DNA from: an uncultured Draconibacterium sp.
GTDB taxonomy: Bacteria; Bacteroidota; Bacteroidia; Bacteroidales; Prolixibacteraceae
Assembly (NCBI RefSeq): GCF_913063105.1
Contig: NZ_CAJXYQ010000013.1
Location: forward strand, 1 to 64,000
Length of the DNA stretch: 64,000 nucleotides
Reading direction: 5' to 3'
The translations under genes were made by a program, and so were the position numbers. This document shows positions 53,998-63,261 of the stretch, piece by piece. Every line of letters begins with the position of its first letter. Position 1 is the first letter of the stretch. A model generated the notes under the pieces. It did no database searches. It was not told the origin of the DNA and worked only from the letters and a program-made list of their open reading frames with translations.

Positions 53998-55419
53998 ATG
54001 GGATATACAAGTAATACACTGATTATCAGAAGAGATCTTCTAAAACAAGTAGTTAAACTTTTTGCCGACGGAAGGCTGGTTGAAGAAATAGACCGAATTC
54101 CGATACAAATGGCTCCCAAGCGTCGCGAAGCACAACACCGCTGCTGCATTCATAAAGAACGGGCCGTAATAAAATACAAACTTTTCCCGCTGTTGGGCTA
54201 TACAGTTGACGATGAAAAAGACGAGCTAACCCCACTGAGTGCTTATGCCGAGAATGCTCAAAACCGCACTAAAATAAAAGATGAGATATTAACTGTTGTT
54301 GACGAAGCCTGCACCAGCTGCGTAAAAGCGCAATATGTTGTAAGTAATCTGTGCCGGGGCTGTGTAGCGCGTCCGTGTATGATGAACTGCCCAAAAGATG
54401 CCGTAAGCATGGTAAACGGACAGGCGCAAATTGATTCAACAAAATGTATCAACTGTGGTATTTGCCAAAAACAATGCCAGTACCACGCCATAATTCATGT
54501 ACCTATTCCGTGTGAGGCGGCCTGCCCCGTAGGAGCAATTTCGAAAGATAAATTTGGAGTAGAACGTATTGATGATGAAAAATGTATCTACTGCGGGAAA
54601 TGCATGATTGCCTGCCCCTTTGGAAGTATTTTTGAGATTAGTCAGCTGATTGATGTGTTAATGTGCATCAGGAAAGAAGAACACACAACAGCCATTTTTG
54701 CCCCGGCCATTCACGGTCAGTTTGATTTAACCACCGGCCAGATTGAAAGCCTGTTAAAAGAAATCGGCTTTAATGAGGTTGTTGAGGTTGCTGATGGTGC
54801 CCGAAAAACAGTGGAGCACGAATCGGAAGAATTTTTAGAACGACTGGGAGATGGAGCACCCTTTATGACCACCAGTTGCTGTCCGAGTTATGTTGAAACC
54901 GTTGAAAAACACGTAAAAGGATTAAAACCTTATGTTTCTGATACGCCATCGCCAATGATGTATGCTGCAGAAATGGCGCGTCAAAAAAATCCGGAAACCA
55001 AAGTAGTTTTTATTGGGCCATGTATTGGTAAACGTAAGGAAGCCAAGCGTAACGACAAAGTTGATTTTGTTATGTCGTTTGAAGAGCTAAACGCACTAAT
55101 TGTTGGGCTGGATATTGATTTGGGCAGCCTGGCCGACAACGAAAGTCGCCACAACCAAAAAACGGTAGATCGCGGGTTTGCCCTGTCGGGAGGAGTGGCA
55201 GCAGCAGTAAAAGCAGAACGCCCTGAGGCCAATATTAAAGAGCTTGTAATTAATGGTGTAGATAAAAAAGCTGTTGGCATGATGAAAGCTTATGCGCGCG
55301 GAAAAGCTCCGGCCAATTTTATTGAAGTGATGGTTTGCGAAGGAGGGTGCATTAATGGCCCGGCTTCGCTGGGAGAAATGGCGGGTAACCGGAAACTCTT
55401 TAACAGTAACCTGAAATAA
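53998..55419 (+). CDS. Monomeric [FeFe] hydrogenase, group B-like
   Basis: The 473-residue protein has a unique N-terminal region (1-100), several [4Fe-4S] cysteine sets (C119, C122, C127, C131; C150, C153, C156, C160; C172, C176; C196, C199, C202, C206), and an H-cluster domain. The three motifs are TSCCP at 292-296, PCxxK at 341-345 with E348, and MxCxGGCxxGP at 445-455. Cys294, Cys342, Cys447 and Cys451 are the likely ligands of the [4Fe-4S] part and diiron site. It interconverts H2 with protons and electrons, probably in the cytoplasm. The TSCCPS form and single-subunit make-up fit group B, whose physiological role is less studied than groups A1-A3. hydE, hydF and hydG maturases are not in this window. 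The annotated ATG follows a good promoter. Confidence 0.93.
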   Translation: MGYTSNTLIIRRDLLKQVVKLFADGRLVEEIDRIPIQMAPKRREAQHRCCIHKERAVIKYKLFPLLGYTVDDEKDELTPLSAYAENAQNRTKIKDEILTVVDEACTSCVKAQYVVSNLCRGCVARPCMMNCPKDAVSMVNGQAQIDSTKCINCGICQKQCQYHAIIHVPIPCEAACPVGAISKDKFGVERIDDEKCIYCGKCMIACPFGSIFEISQLIDVLMCIRKEEHTTAIFAPAIHGQFDLTTGQIESLLKEIGFNEVVEVADGARKTVEHESEEFLERLGDGAPFMTTSCCPSYVETVEKHVKGLKPYVSDTPSPMMYAAEMARQKNPETKVVFIGPCIGKRKEAKRNDKVDFVMSFEELNALIVGLDIDLGSLADNESRHNQKTVDRGFALSGGVAAAVKAERPEANIKELVINGVDKKAVGMMKAYARGKAPANFIEVMVCEGGCINGPASLGEMAGNRKLFNSNLK

Positions 55420-55460
55420 ATACAGGCTATTCAAGCCATTAATCTTCAAAAGTAATTGCG

Positions 55461-56441
55461 ATGAACCAACATTTTCAGGAAACAATATTAAAGGCTACGG
55501 GGGCACAAAGTTTGAGCCGAACAGCATCTATACAGAGCCTGTGGAGCGGATATGGCGAAATTATTCGGTTTAGCCTTGAAGGATCAAAAATGAAGAGTGT
55601 GGTGGTAAAACATGTTAATCTTCCTGAAGGCGGCAACCATCCGCGCGGGTGGAATACCGATTTATCGCACCAGCGTAAACTAAAATCATATAAAGTTGAA
55701 ACCGAATGGTATAAATCCTTTGCCAATAGCTGCGACCAGAACTGCAAAGTACCTGAATGTTATGCACTTGAAACCCTGGGTTCTGAAGTGTTGATGGTGA
55801 TGGAAGATTTAGATGAATCGGGTTTTGCTAAGCGCCTTAGTGCTTCGGTTAACTGGAAGAATATAAACGCCTGTCTGAGTTGGCTTTCAAATTTTCATGC
55901 CACTTTTTTGCACATAAAGCCACAGGGACTATGGGAAACCGGAACATACTGGCACCTTAACACCCGCCCTGAAGAACTGGAAGCGATGGACGATCTTCCG
56001 TTAAAAAATGCCGCTGCAGCAATTGACAGGGCATTGACATCAAGCCCATTTCAAACGCTGGTACATGGCGATGCCAAACTGGCCAACTTTTGCTTTTCTG
56101 AAGATGGAAAAAAAGTAGCAGCAGTTGATTTTCAATATGTTGGTGGTGGTTGTGGAATGAAAGATCTGGCCTATTTTATTGGCAGTTGCATGAGTGAAAA
56201 CGACTGCGAAAAATACGAAGAACAGATTCTAAACACTTATTTTGAGTTTTTAAAAGCTGCTCTGAACCGGAAACAAAATAGCACCAATTTTATCGCTCTC
56301 GAGCACAACTGGCGAAATTTATACCATACTGCCTGGGCCGATTTTCATCGGTTTTTAAAAGGCTGGCACCCTGGCCACTGGAAAATCAACTCATACAGCG
56401 AACGGGTTTCGCGTGAAGTAATAAAAAACATTGCACAATAG
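55461..56441 (+). CDS. Phosphotransferase-family (EcKinase/APH-like) protein
   Basis: The 326-residue protein has a protein-kinase-like phosphotransferase fold. The ATP-binding part includes VVVKHVNLP near 46-54 with the Lys, the hinge LMVMEDLD near 111-118, the catalytic loop [12 protein letters not shown] near 203-214 (His, Asp, Asn), and the metal-binding [17 protein letters not shown] near 225-241. The closest families are the ecdysteroid-kinase-like (PF02958) and choline/aminoglycoside phosphotransferases. It phosphorylates an unidentified small molecule. It follows the hydrogenase by 41 bp and may be cotranscribed; no functional link is evident. Confidence 0.82.
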   Translation: MNQHFQETILKATGAQSLSRTASIQSLWSGYGEIIRFSLEGSKMKSVVVKHVNLPEGGNHPRGWNTDLSHQRKLKSYKVETEWYKSFANSCDQNCKVPECYALETLGSEVLMVMEDLDESGFAKRLSASVNWKNINACLSWLSNFHATFLHIKPQGLWETGTYWHLNTRPEELEAMDDLPLKNAAAAIDRALTSSPFQTLVHGDAKLANFCFSEDGKKVAAVDFQYVGGGCGMKDLAYFIGSCMSENDCEKYEEQILNTYFEFLKAALNRKQNSTNFIALEHNWRNLYHTAWADFHRFLKGWHPGHWKINSYSERVSREVIKNIAQ

Positions 56442-56456
56442 TTTTGGCTTGTTTGC

Positions 56457-56464
56457 TAACTTTG
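56457..56464 (+). promoter_or_regulatory. Promoter -7 element for the inositol-phosphatase-family gene
   Basis: TAACTTTG matches TAnnTTTG, 26 bp before the ATG at 56491. A TTG at 56431-56433 is a possible -33 with a long 23-bp spacer. Confidence 0.5.
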
Positions 56465-56490
56465 ATACAAATATTATTAGTTAAACAACT

Positions 56491-57393
56491 ATGCAGTTAT
56501 CAAGCACCCAGCTTTCCACACTTTGCCAATATGCCATTACTGCTGCAAAAAAAGCCGGAGGTATAATTCATGAATATGCCGGTAAAAAAGTGAAAGTAGG
56601 TAAAAAAATTGCCGCCGACAGCCTGGCATCGCAAGTAGTAACAGCGGTAGATATTAAGGCACAAAACTGTATTCTGGAAACCTTAGCTCCTACAATTCGA
56701 GAATACCAGCTGGCTTTGCTAAGCGAAGAAAGCCCGGATAACAACAGCAGGTTTTTAAAGGACTACTTCTGGTGTATCGACCCCATGGATGGCACGCTCG
56801 CTTTTACTGAACAAACACCGGGTTATGCGGTTTCCATTGCTTTGGTGGCTAAATCTGGCGAACCACAACTGGGAGTAGTTTTCGACCCGCTTACCCAAAA
56901 CCTTTATCATGCGGTAAAAGACCAGGGCGCTTTTCTAAACCTGCATCCCTGGCAACCCGACCTGCAGCTTACCAATAAAAATACTTTTACCCTCCATATC
57001 GATCGTACATTTTTGCAGGACAAACATTTCAATTTATTTGTTGATGAACTTAAAACAGTTTTAAAGAAGTACAACATCAGCAAGTTAAATATACAAAAAC
57101 ATGCAGGAGCCGTGCTAAATGCTATTTGGGTATTGGAGCAAGCTCCGGGATGCTACTTTAAACTGCCAAAAGCCACGCCGGGCGGAGGAAGCCTTTGGGA
57201 CTTTGCAGCAACAGCCTGCATTTTTAACGAAGTTGGAGCTGTAGCAAAAAGTTTTGATGACAGCCTGCTCGACCTTAACCGAAAAGATTCAAGTTTTATG
57301 AATCACCGGGGGGTTTTGTATTCAAGTAATCAAGAAATTGCTACCCTTATCAGGCAGTTCAAATCATTGGCCCGACGAAATAAGTCATTTTAG
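56491..57393 (+). CDS. Inositol monophosphatase family (CysQ/BPNase-like) protein
   Basis: The 300-residue protein has the Mg-dependent phosphatase signature. Glu in LALLSEESPD near 74-83 and WCIDPMDGTLAFTEQTPGYAVSIALV near 93-118 carry the two metal Asp residues (DPMDGT). GSLWDFAATACIFNEVG near 232-248 carries the third Asp. Family members hydrolyse inositol monophosphate, fructose-1,6-bisphosphate or 3'-phosphoadenosine 5'-phosphate (CysQ). The substrate cannot be assigned. All three metal-site motifs are intact, so activity is expected. It has its own promoter. Confidence 0.88.
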   Translation: MQLSSTQLSTLCQYAITAAKKAGGIIHEYAGKKVKVGKKIAADSLASQVVTAVDIKAQNCILETLAPTIREYQLALLSEESPDNNSRFLKDYFWCIDPMDGTLAFTEQTPGYAVSIALVAKSGEPQLGVVFDPLTQNLYHAVKDQGAFLNLHPWQPDLQLTNKNTFTLHIDRTFLQDKHFNLFVDELKTVLKKYNISKLNIQKHAGAVLNAIWVLEQAPGCYFKLPKATPGGGSLWDFAATACIFNEVGAVAKSFDDSLLDLNRKDSSFMNHRGVLYSSNQEIATLIRQFKSLARRNKSF

Positions 57394-57461
57394 TCTTTTA
57401 TCCTCCATTTTCTTGCCTCGAGTTAGTTTATTGAGTAACTTGTAGCTACCATTAAATCATT

Positions 57462-57806
57462 ATGGATGTTGAATTGTACATACAAAAAATAATTCTCACC
57501 TATAAATCGTCTATTCGCTTTAGGGTTGGCTTTGCAGTTTTAATTGTATCAATAGGATTGTTAATCATCTTGTTAAATGCTTTTAACCTGCTCGATTTCC
57601 CCGGCGAAATAAAAAGTATTATAAGTATTTCCGGAACACTGGTTTCATCGGTTTGTGCCTTTCCGATAAAAGAAATTGTTGACCGCCGCAACCAGATACG
57701 ATTGATTAACGAATTATCTATTCAGCACAAAAACTCAAGTGGAGAGGACAAAAAGAGGCTGGAAGAACTGATTTGGAAATTTATAGAAAAAAACGTAGTT
57801 GGATAA
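57462..57806 (+). CDS. Small membrane protein, function unknown
   Basis: The 114-residue protein has two hydrophobic helices (RVGFAVLIVSIGLLIILLNAF, 22-42; IKSIISISGTLVSSVCAFPI, about 50-69) and a basic and acidic, helical C terminus (INELSIQHKNSSGEDKKRLE). I do not recognise the family. No lipobox, catalytic motif or signal sequence is seen. Its stop lies 2 bp before the next gene, which is also a membrane protein, so the two are almost certainly cotranscribed and may form a complex. Confidence 0.65.
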   Translation: MDVELYIQKIILTYKSSIRFRVGFAVLIVSIGLLIILLNAFNLLDFPGEIKSIISISGTLVSSVCAFPIKEIVDRRNQIRLINELSIQHKNSSGEDKKRLEELIWKFIEKNVVG

Positions 57807-57808
57807 AC

Positions 57809-58507
57809 ATGGCAAGTAATAATAACAATCTGATTAATAAAATTGAGGTGGAAGAAAAGCGTGCCCGGAAGAGGATGCTCACCTACGCTTCGGTTCCACT
57901 TTTGCTCACCATCATTCTGGTAATAATATCATACATGGTTATAAACAATGCCGGCGAAGAAGTTAAAGAACTAAAACATGAAAAATCGGAACTGGAAGCA
58001 AACATCAAGCAATTAAACACCAGTATTGGTTTAAAGTCGGACAGCATTGCCGAAATGAAGAAAGTAATGGAGTTGGCTTTAAATTACAGCGACAAACGTT
58101 ACGAATTTAATTATTCGGTAGACAAGGAATTATACTCACGTTATCCGCGTCAAACAGAAATGCTTTCTGAAATTCGGGCCATGATTCGGGCTGGCGAAGT
58201 AAAGTGGAAACTTGGAGGGAGTTCTCCTGAAGATGGTTTCGATTCGCCAAGTTTTGCAAGCTTTATGATAAACCGCCATTCGGCAATTACAGTTGAGGCC
58301 GCCAACCGTTACCAGTTGCGCGATGCACTGCCCAAAACAGAAACTCCACGTGTGGGCGATATTGTTTTTTACGAACACGGCTATGCCATGTTTTATTTCG
58401 AATATAGAAATAAGCCTTTTGTTATTGGGATGACTCCGCTCGGACTGGCATCGTTAACCTACGATTTTGGCCCTAAACGACTTGGTTTCGGTCGGGTTAG
58501 CTATTAA
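57809..58507 (+). CDS. Membrane-anchored coiled-coil protein with NlpC/P60-like domain lacking the catalytic Cys
   Basis: The 232-residue protein has a basic cytoplasmic segment, one transmembrane helix (VPLLLTIILVIISYMVI, 29-45), a coiled coil (46-90), and a C-terminal domain like NlpC/P60 cell-wall hydrolases. GGSSPEDGFDSPSF (136-149) aligns with the catalytic GG-x(5)-DCSGLV block, RVGDIVFY (181-188) with the LxPGDLVFF strand, and H190 with the catalytic His. The nucleophile Cys position is Ser146 (D145-S146-P), and the third catalytic position reads Gly207. It is probably a non-catalytic peptidoglycan-binding or scaffold protein. The ATG at 57809 is used; a frame from TTG 57773 overlaps the preceding gene. 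Alignment is by eye. Confidence 0.72.
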   Translation: MASNNNNLINKIEVEEKRARKRMLTYASVPLLLTIILVIISYMVINNAGEEVKELKHEKSELEANIKQLNTSIGLKSDSIAEMKKVMELALNYSDKRYEFNYSVDKELYSRYPRQTEMLSEIRAMIRAGEVKWKLGGSSPEDGFDSPSFASFMINRHSAITVEAANRYQLRDALPKTETPRVGDIVFYEHGYAMFYFEYRNKPFVIGMTPLGLASLTYDFGPKRLGFGRVSY

Positions 58508-58581
58508 ACAAATCAGTATACAGCTCCACACTTTAATGATGCAGAATAGTTGCCCGCATTTTCAGCAAAGAAAACAACATT

Positions 58582-58608
58582 AAAAAGGGCATTCTTCTCA
58601 GAACGCCC
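58582..58608 (-). terminator. Intrinsic terminator of the porP/sprF-like gene
   Basis: GGGCATTCT (58587-58595) pairs with AGAACGCCC (58600-58608) with one internal mismatch and a 4-nt loop. On the minus strand it runs into a U-rich tail (TTTTTAA). Confidence 0.65.
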
Positions 58609-58634
58609 CGGCCATGCATAATCAATCAACTCAA

Positions 58635-59573
58635 TTAAAAATATCGTGGAGAAGTTACCTCTTGCTTTTTAAACCGGAGTTCGTACGATACCATCACTTC
58701 GTGTGTACCGTTACTGTAATTTTGAATATTATTTGTAGAAAAATCGATGGCATATCCCAGGCGCAGTTTATCTTTAAAATGAAACTGGGCGATAACTCCA
58801 AACGATTCACCTGAGCGCCAGCTTCCCCCCAGCCAGAATTTTTCTTTAAACAAGAAGTTCCCCGTAAGATCCAGCTGCAAGGGAGCACCGGTTTCCGATG
58901 AAAATGAAGCCTTGGTAAGCGCTGTTGGCTTAAACTTTAAGTTTTCACCGAGATCAAAAACAGCTCCGGCTATTAAAAAATAATGGCGCATTTGAGCCTG
59001 AACCGAAAAATTCTGATAATCGTTCTCAAACGAACTGTTAACAATTCGGGGAATTGAAAATCCTACATAAGCCCTTTTACTGTATAAAAAAGCACCAACG
59101 CCAAAATTTGGTTTTAATTTTGAACTAATCTCTCCAACAAACGACGGATCATTAGCATCAATAATATTATGCGATTGCAAATTGTGCGAGTAATTTGTAA
59201 ATCCCCCCTTAATCCCCAAACGTAAATTGGTCTTTTCTGAAAGTGGCACGAGGTAAGAATAATCGCCAAAAATATAAAGTCGCTTTACGTACCCTATTTT
59301 ATCGTTTATCAGGTTTAATCCCAGTGCTACCTTTTCGTTTTTTAGTGGTGCCTGCACCGACATGGTATATGTTTCCGGTGCTCCGTCCCAGCCCGTCCAC
59401 TGATGTCGGCCTAAAACCATAAAGCCAACCGACTCCCAGGTTCCGGCATAGGCCGGATTTATGGTTTGCGTATTAAACATGTACTGGGTGTACATGGGAT
59501 CTTGTTGCGCCTTAACAACGCTGCTCACCAGCACTAAAATTAATCCTATACCTATTATAATATGTGTTTTCAT
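58635..59573 (-). CDS. PorP/SprF family type IX secretion membrane protein
   Basis: The 312-residue protein has a signal peptide (IIIGIGLILVLVSSVVKAQ, 5-23) and the PorP/SprF landmark QDPMYTQYMFNTQTINPAYAG (24-44). The rest is a repeated beta-strand outer-membrane barrel. Typical segments are GINLI-type GLNLINDKIGY, and FGVGAFLYSKRAYVGFSIP. PorP and SprF proteins act with T9SS substrates: SprF is needed for export of the adhesin SprB. Many Bacteroidota genomes have numerous copies paired with large surface proteins or peptidoglycan-binding OmpA-like lipoproteins. Here it stands alone on its strand with no such partner adjacent. Confidence 0.93.
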   Translation of the reverse strand: MKTHIIIGIGLILVLVSSVVKAQQDPMYTQYMFNTQTINPAYAGTWESVGFMVLGRHQWTGWDGAPETYTMSVQAPLKNEKVALGLNLINDKIGYVKRLYIFGDYSYLVPLSEKTNLRLGIKGGFTNYSHNLQSHNIIDANDPSFVGEISSKLKPNFGVGAFLYSKRAYVGFSIPRIVNSSFENDYQNFSVQAQMRHYFLIAGAVFDLGENLKFKPTALTKASFSSETGAPLQLDLTGNFLFKEKFWLGGSWRSGESFGVIAQFHFKDKLRLGYAIDFSTNNIQNYSNGTHEVMVSYELRFKKQEVTSPRYF

Positions 59574-59906
59574 TTTTTAAGCGTCCTTGTGTTGTATTTA
59601 TCTTCTGTAAAAGCGTACTTACCTGTTACCAACACATATGCCAAAACGCTTACAACGCTCATTTAATGCACTTTAGCAAACCCCGTAAACACGCACAGCT
59701 TTCCACAAATGGGACACAAAAAACAATTTGCCCCGTTTTGGCCATCATTCCAAGCCTGAATCACTATGGATTAAAATAAATATCGTGGAACAAATTTTAC
59801 TGATTTTGCTTTTATTTGATAAGTATTTGATGAAGCCCTGTGTACTTGACATTTTACTTTCTTATTTTTATAGAACGTATTTTACAATAAAAATAAACGT
59901 ACTTTA
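59574..59906. other. 333-bp divergent intergenic region
   Basis: Spacer between divergent porP/sprF-like and transporter genes. It has no coding frame beyond shadows, no hairpin with a T-tract and no exact consensus promoter on either strand. The closest -7 candidate for the transporter is TATTTTAC at 59879-59886. Confidence 0.45.
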
Positions 59907-62126
59907 ATGACAACGAAAAGCAATAAATTCGGAACAGCACCGGTGTTTTTAACCGCCATCTCAACAATTCTGGGAGCCATTTTATTTTTACGTTTTGGCT
60001 ATGCCGTCGGCACCCTGGGTTTTTGGGGAGTTATCCTTATTATTTTGCTGGGGCACCTGGTAACCATTCCAACAGCTTTGGCTATTTCAGAAATTGCTAC
60101 CAATAAACGAGTTGAAGGAGGAGGCGAGTATTTTATCATCTCCCGCTCGTTTGGGTTAAACATTGGCGCCACCATTGGAATTGCGCTTTTCTTTTCGCAG
60201 GCTATAAGCGTTGCCTTTTATGTAATTGCCTTTACCGAGTCGTTTGAATTTTTCTTTAATTACCTGCTGGCCAAGTACGATTTTGTTTTGCCCCGACAGG
60301 TAATAAGCCTTCCGGTAATGGCGGCTTTATCGCTCCTCATCATAAAAAAAGGGGCCAACCTGGGGGTAAAAGCCTTGTATTTTGTGGTAGCTATTCTTTT
60401 TATTTCGCTGATTCTTTTCTTTTTAGGCTCTACTGAATATGCAGAAACTGCCAGTTCGCCACTTGCCAAAGAACAGTTCCGGAATTTCAAAAGTTTCTTT
60501 GTGGTTTTTGCCATTATTTTTCCGGCCTTTACAGGCATGACAGCCGGAGTGGGACTTTCCGGTGATCTAAAAAATCCTTCCAAATCAATCCCTTTGGGTA
60601 CTGTTCTGGCTACCGTTTCCGGAATGATTATTTATGTTTTTATTGTGTACAAGCTAACCGCTTCCGCATCAATCGATGACCTTTTACAACACCAGCTTAT
60701 TATGGGGAAAATTGCCGTATCCGGTTCAGTAATTGTACCGCTTGGCCTGGCAGCTTCCACGCTTTCGTCGGCATTAGGGTCGGTAATGGTGGCTCCGCGC
60801 ACCCTTCAGGCGCTGGCATTAGACCGGGCTTTTCCTTCAAAACGGATAAACCGATGGATTTCGGCAGCCAACCCGAGCGACAACGAACCTAAAAATGCAT
60901 CAATTATAACTGTTGCCATTGCTTTCATTTTTGTCGCCCTCGGCGATGTAAATGCAGTGGCATCAATCATTTCCATGTTTTTTATGGTTACCTACGGTGC
61001 TTTATGTCTTATTTCTTTCCTCAATCATTTTGGTGCTTCGCCATCCTACCGGCCTACTTTCCGTTCGCGCTGGTATCTTTCGCTGGTTGGCTTTCTTATT
61101 TCTATTTGGGTAATGTTTAAGATTAGTACTCCGTATGCTTTGCTCGCTGCCGGAACCATGACACTTATTTACCTGTATATCAACAATTATCATAAACAAC
61201 GAAAAGATTTTGCCTCGTTATTTGCCAATTCCTTATTTCAACTGAACCGCAAATTACAGGTTTCCCTGCAAAAGCGTAAAAACCTTGTGCTTCATAAAGA
61301 GTGGCGCCCCAGTGCCATTTGTATCTCTAACAAAACAACACAGCACAACCGCGCGTTTCAATTGCTTAACTGGATTTCGTACAAATACGGATTTGGCACC
61401 TACCTGTATATGATTGAAGACTATTACTCGGCAAAAAACGCCGAACAGGCCAAACTCATGCTAAACCGCTTAATTGAGGAATCGGATTCGGAAGAAAACT
61501 ATGTTTACATCGATACTATTATTTCTCCTTCGTACACCTCGGCCATTGCCCAGGCCATACAAATTCCGGGCATTGCAGGCATGGAAAACAATATGGTTAT
61601 TTTTGAATACAACAAAGAAAAACCCGACAACCTGAGCAAAATAGTTGAAAACTTTGCGCTGGTAAACAGTGGCGATTTCGATATCTGCGTAATGGCATCG
61701 TCGATGAAAGAAATGAAAATAAAAAATGGTATCCATATCTGGATCAGTTCATTTGATACCGAAAATGCCAACCTGATGATTTTACTGAGTTTTATTTTGC
61801 TCGGCCATCCGGATTTAAAGAAAACCAGGATTGAAATTTTTGTTGCCTGCCACGAAAATGAAGTGGAAGAATCAAAACAGGTAATGAAGAAACTGGTGCT
61901 TTCAGGCCGTCTTCCCATATCCGAAAAAAACATTAAAATAATTCAACGTACGGATGAGGTCTCAACGAAATCAATTATCGCTCAAAAATCGGGCAATGCC
62001 GGATTAGTTTTGGTGGGCTTAAGAGAAGAAATGATTAAACATGAAAAAGAAAACATTTTTGCCGGTTACGACGAATTGGGGACCATACTTTTTGTGCACT
62101 CGAAAGACCAGAAAGCGATTGAGTAA
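59907..62126 (+). CDS. SLC12-like (cation-chloride cotransporter family) APC transporter
   Basis: The 739-residue protein has twelve hydrophobic helices in 1-460 of the APC superfamily. The N-terminal helix block KFGTAPVFLTAISTILGAILFLRFGYAVGTLGF (7-40) is the SLC12-type start, with VEGGGEYFIISRSFGLNIG (71-89) and FAIIFPAFTGMTAGVGLSGDLKNPSKSIPLGT. The cytoplasmic C terminus (about 460-739) holds two alpha/beta segments resembling the SLC12 C-terminal regulatory region. It may be a cation-chloride symporter or an amino-acid permease; sequence alone does not settle the substrate. A neighbouring MscS channel suggests a role in osmotic or ionic balance. Confidence 0.85.
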   Translation: MTTKSNKFGTAPVFLTAISTILGAILFLRFGYAVGTLGFWGVILIILLGHLVTIPTALAISEIATNKRVEGGGEYFIISRSFGLNIGATIGIALFFSQAISVAFYVIAFTESFEFFFNYLLAKYDFVLPRQVISLPVMAALSLLIIKKGANLGVKALYFVVAILFISLILFFLGSTEYAETASSPLAKEQFRNFKSFFVVFAIIFPAFTGMTAGVGLSGDLKNPSKSIPLGTVLATVSGMIIYVFIVYKLTASASIDDLLQHQLIMGKIAVSGSVIVPLGLAASTLSSALGSVMVAPRTLQALALDRAFPSKRINRWISAANPSDNEPKNASIITVAIAFIFVALGDVNAVASIISMFFMVTYGALCLISFLNHFGASPSYRPTFRSRWYLSLVGFLISIWVMFKISTPYALLAAGTMTLIYLYINNYHKQRKDFASLFANSLFQLNRKLQVSLQKRKNLVLHKEWRPSAICISNKTTQHNRAFQLLNWISYKYGFGTYLYMIEDYYSAKNAEQAKLMLNRLIEESDSEENYVYIDTIISPSYTSAIAQAIQIPGIAGMENNMVIFEYNKEKPDNLSKIVENFALVNSGDFDICVMASSMKEMKIKNGIHIWISSFDTENANLMILLSFILLGHPDLKKTRIEIFVACHENEVEESKQVMKKLVLSGRLPISEKNIKIIQRTDEVSTKSIIAQKSGNAGLVLVGLREEMIKHEKENIFAGYDELGTILFVHSKDQKAIE

Positions 62127-62189
62127 AATAACATCAGGTGCTAAAAAAATATTTTGTACCTTCCCGTAGCAACTTGAGAGGCCAGCAAT

Positions 62190-63095
62190 ATGAGGGAAAT
62201 TAACGACTTTATTACCGACCAAACCGGATTAAGTGCCGACACGCAGCATAAGATTGTGCTTTCGTTCCTCATCATCATATTTCTTTCGGTTATCCGTTTA
62301 CTAATTTTACGAGTGGTATGGCGTCAAACCGACAATGTTAAAATCCGCTACCAATGGAAACGAACACTGTCGTTTGTAGTACCTTTTTCCAGCGTTGTAT
62401 TAATTGGTGCGGTATGGATACAGGCATTTGAACAGTTCGGAACTTTCCTGGGCCTTTTTACGGCAGGTATTGCCATTGCACTGAAAGAACCTTTGACAAA
62501 TCTGGCTGGCTGGTTTTTTATTCTGTTTCGTAAACCTTTCGCGGTTGGCGACCGGGTGCAGGTGGGGCCTCACACCGGAGATGTAATTGATATTCGCCTG
62601 TTCCAGTTTACTATTCTCGAAATTGGCAACTGGGTGGAAGCCGACCAAAGTACCGGAAGAATTATTCATATGCCAAACGGAAAAGTTTTTCTTGAACCAC
62701 AAGCGAACTACAGCTCGGGGTTCGAGTATATCTGGAACGAAATTAAGGTGAATATTACTTTCGAGAGCAACTGGGAAAAAGCACAATCTTTATTGGAAAC
62801 CATCATTTCTGAGTTTTCTGAAGACATTCATATAAAAGCCCAGAAAGAAATTCAGGAGGCCAGCAAAAATTACATGATTTATTATAAACACCTCACCCCT
62901 ATTGTTTATACCAAGGTGATGGATTTTGGTGTAAACTTAACCATACGCTACCTTTGCAATCCACGTCAGCGAAGAGGCTCTGAAAATGTAATCTGGAAAA
63001 AGGTACTAACGGCTTTTAATCAACAAAACGATATTCAATTCGCCTATCCAACAACCCGCTTTTACCGCGCCAATGAAGCTTCCGAATCAGTTTAA
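62190..63095 (+). CDS. MscS-family mechanosensitive ion channel
   Basis: The 301-residue protein has three or four transmembrane helices in 1-115, the pore-lining helix in FGTFLGLFTAGIAIALKEPLTNLAGW (about 85-110), and the beta domain GWFFILFRKPFAVGDRVQVGPHTGDVIDI, which is the MscS hallmark. The cytoplasmic alpha/beta vestibule follows (EIKVNITFESNWEKAQSLLETII). MscS channels open under membrane tension to release solutes on hypo-osmotic shock. It starts 63 bp after the transporter gene on the same strand and may be cotranscribed. Confidence 0.92.
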   Translation: MREINDFITDQTGLSADTQHKIVLSFLIIIFLSVIRLLILRVVWRQTDNVKIRYQWKRTLSFVVPFSSVVLIGAVWIQAFEQFGTFLGLFTAGIAIALKEPLTNLAGWFFILFRKPFAVGDRVQVGPHTGDVIDIRLFQFTILEIGNWVEADQSTGRIIHMPNGKVFLEPQANYSSGFEYIWNEIKVNITFESNWEKAQSLLETIISEFSEDIHIKAQKEIQEASKNYMIYYKHLTPIVYTKVMDFGVNLTIRYLCNPRQRRGSENVIWKKVLTAFNQQNDIQFAYPTTRFYRANEASESV

Positions 63096-63261
63096 ATACC
63101 TCAGCCAGAAAAGTTGTTTATGAATTATACCCCATCCTTAATTAGTTGTTTGCAAAACTTTTCTTTAAGTAAGTTGTTTTTCTACGCATAAAAACCATTT
63201 AAGATTTTTAAACATTAAAATCCCATTATTTACAAAATAAGGAAGACAAAAAAGAGTTATT

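Noticed and set aside
57773..57808. A TTG upstream start for the NlpC/P60-like protein
   Set aside because: It overlaps the preceding gene by 34 bp and adds residues with no family support; the ATG follows the stop by 2 bp.
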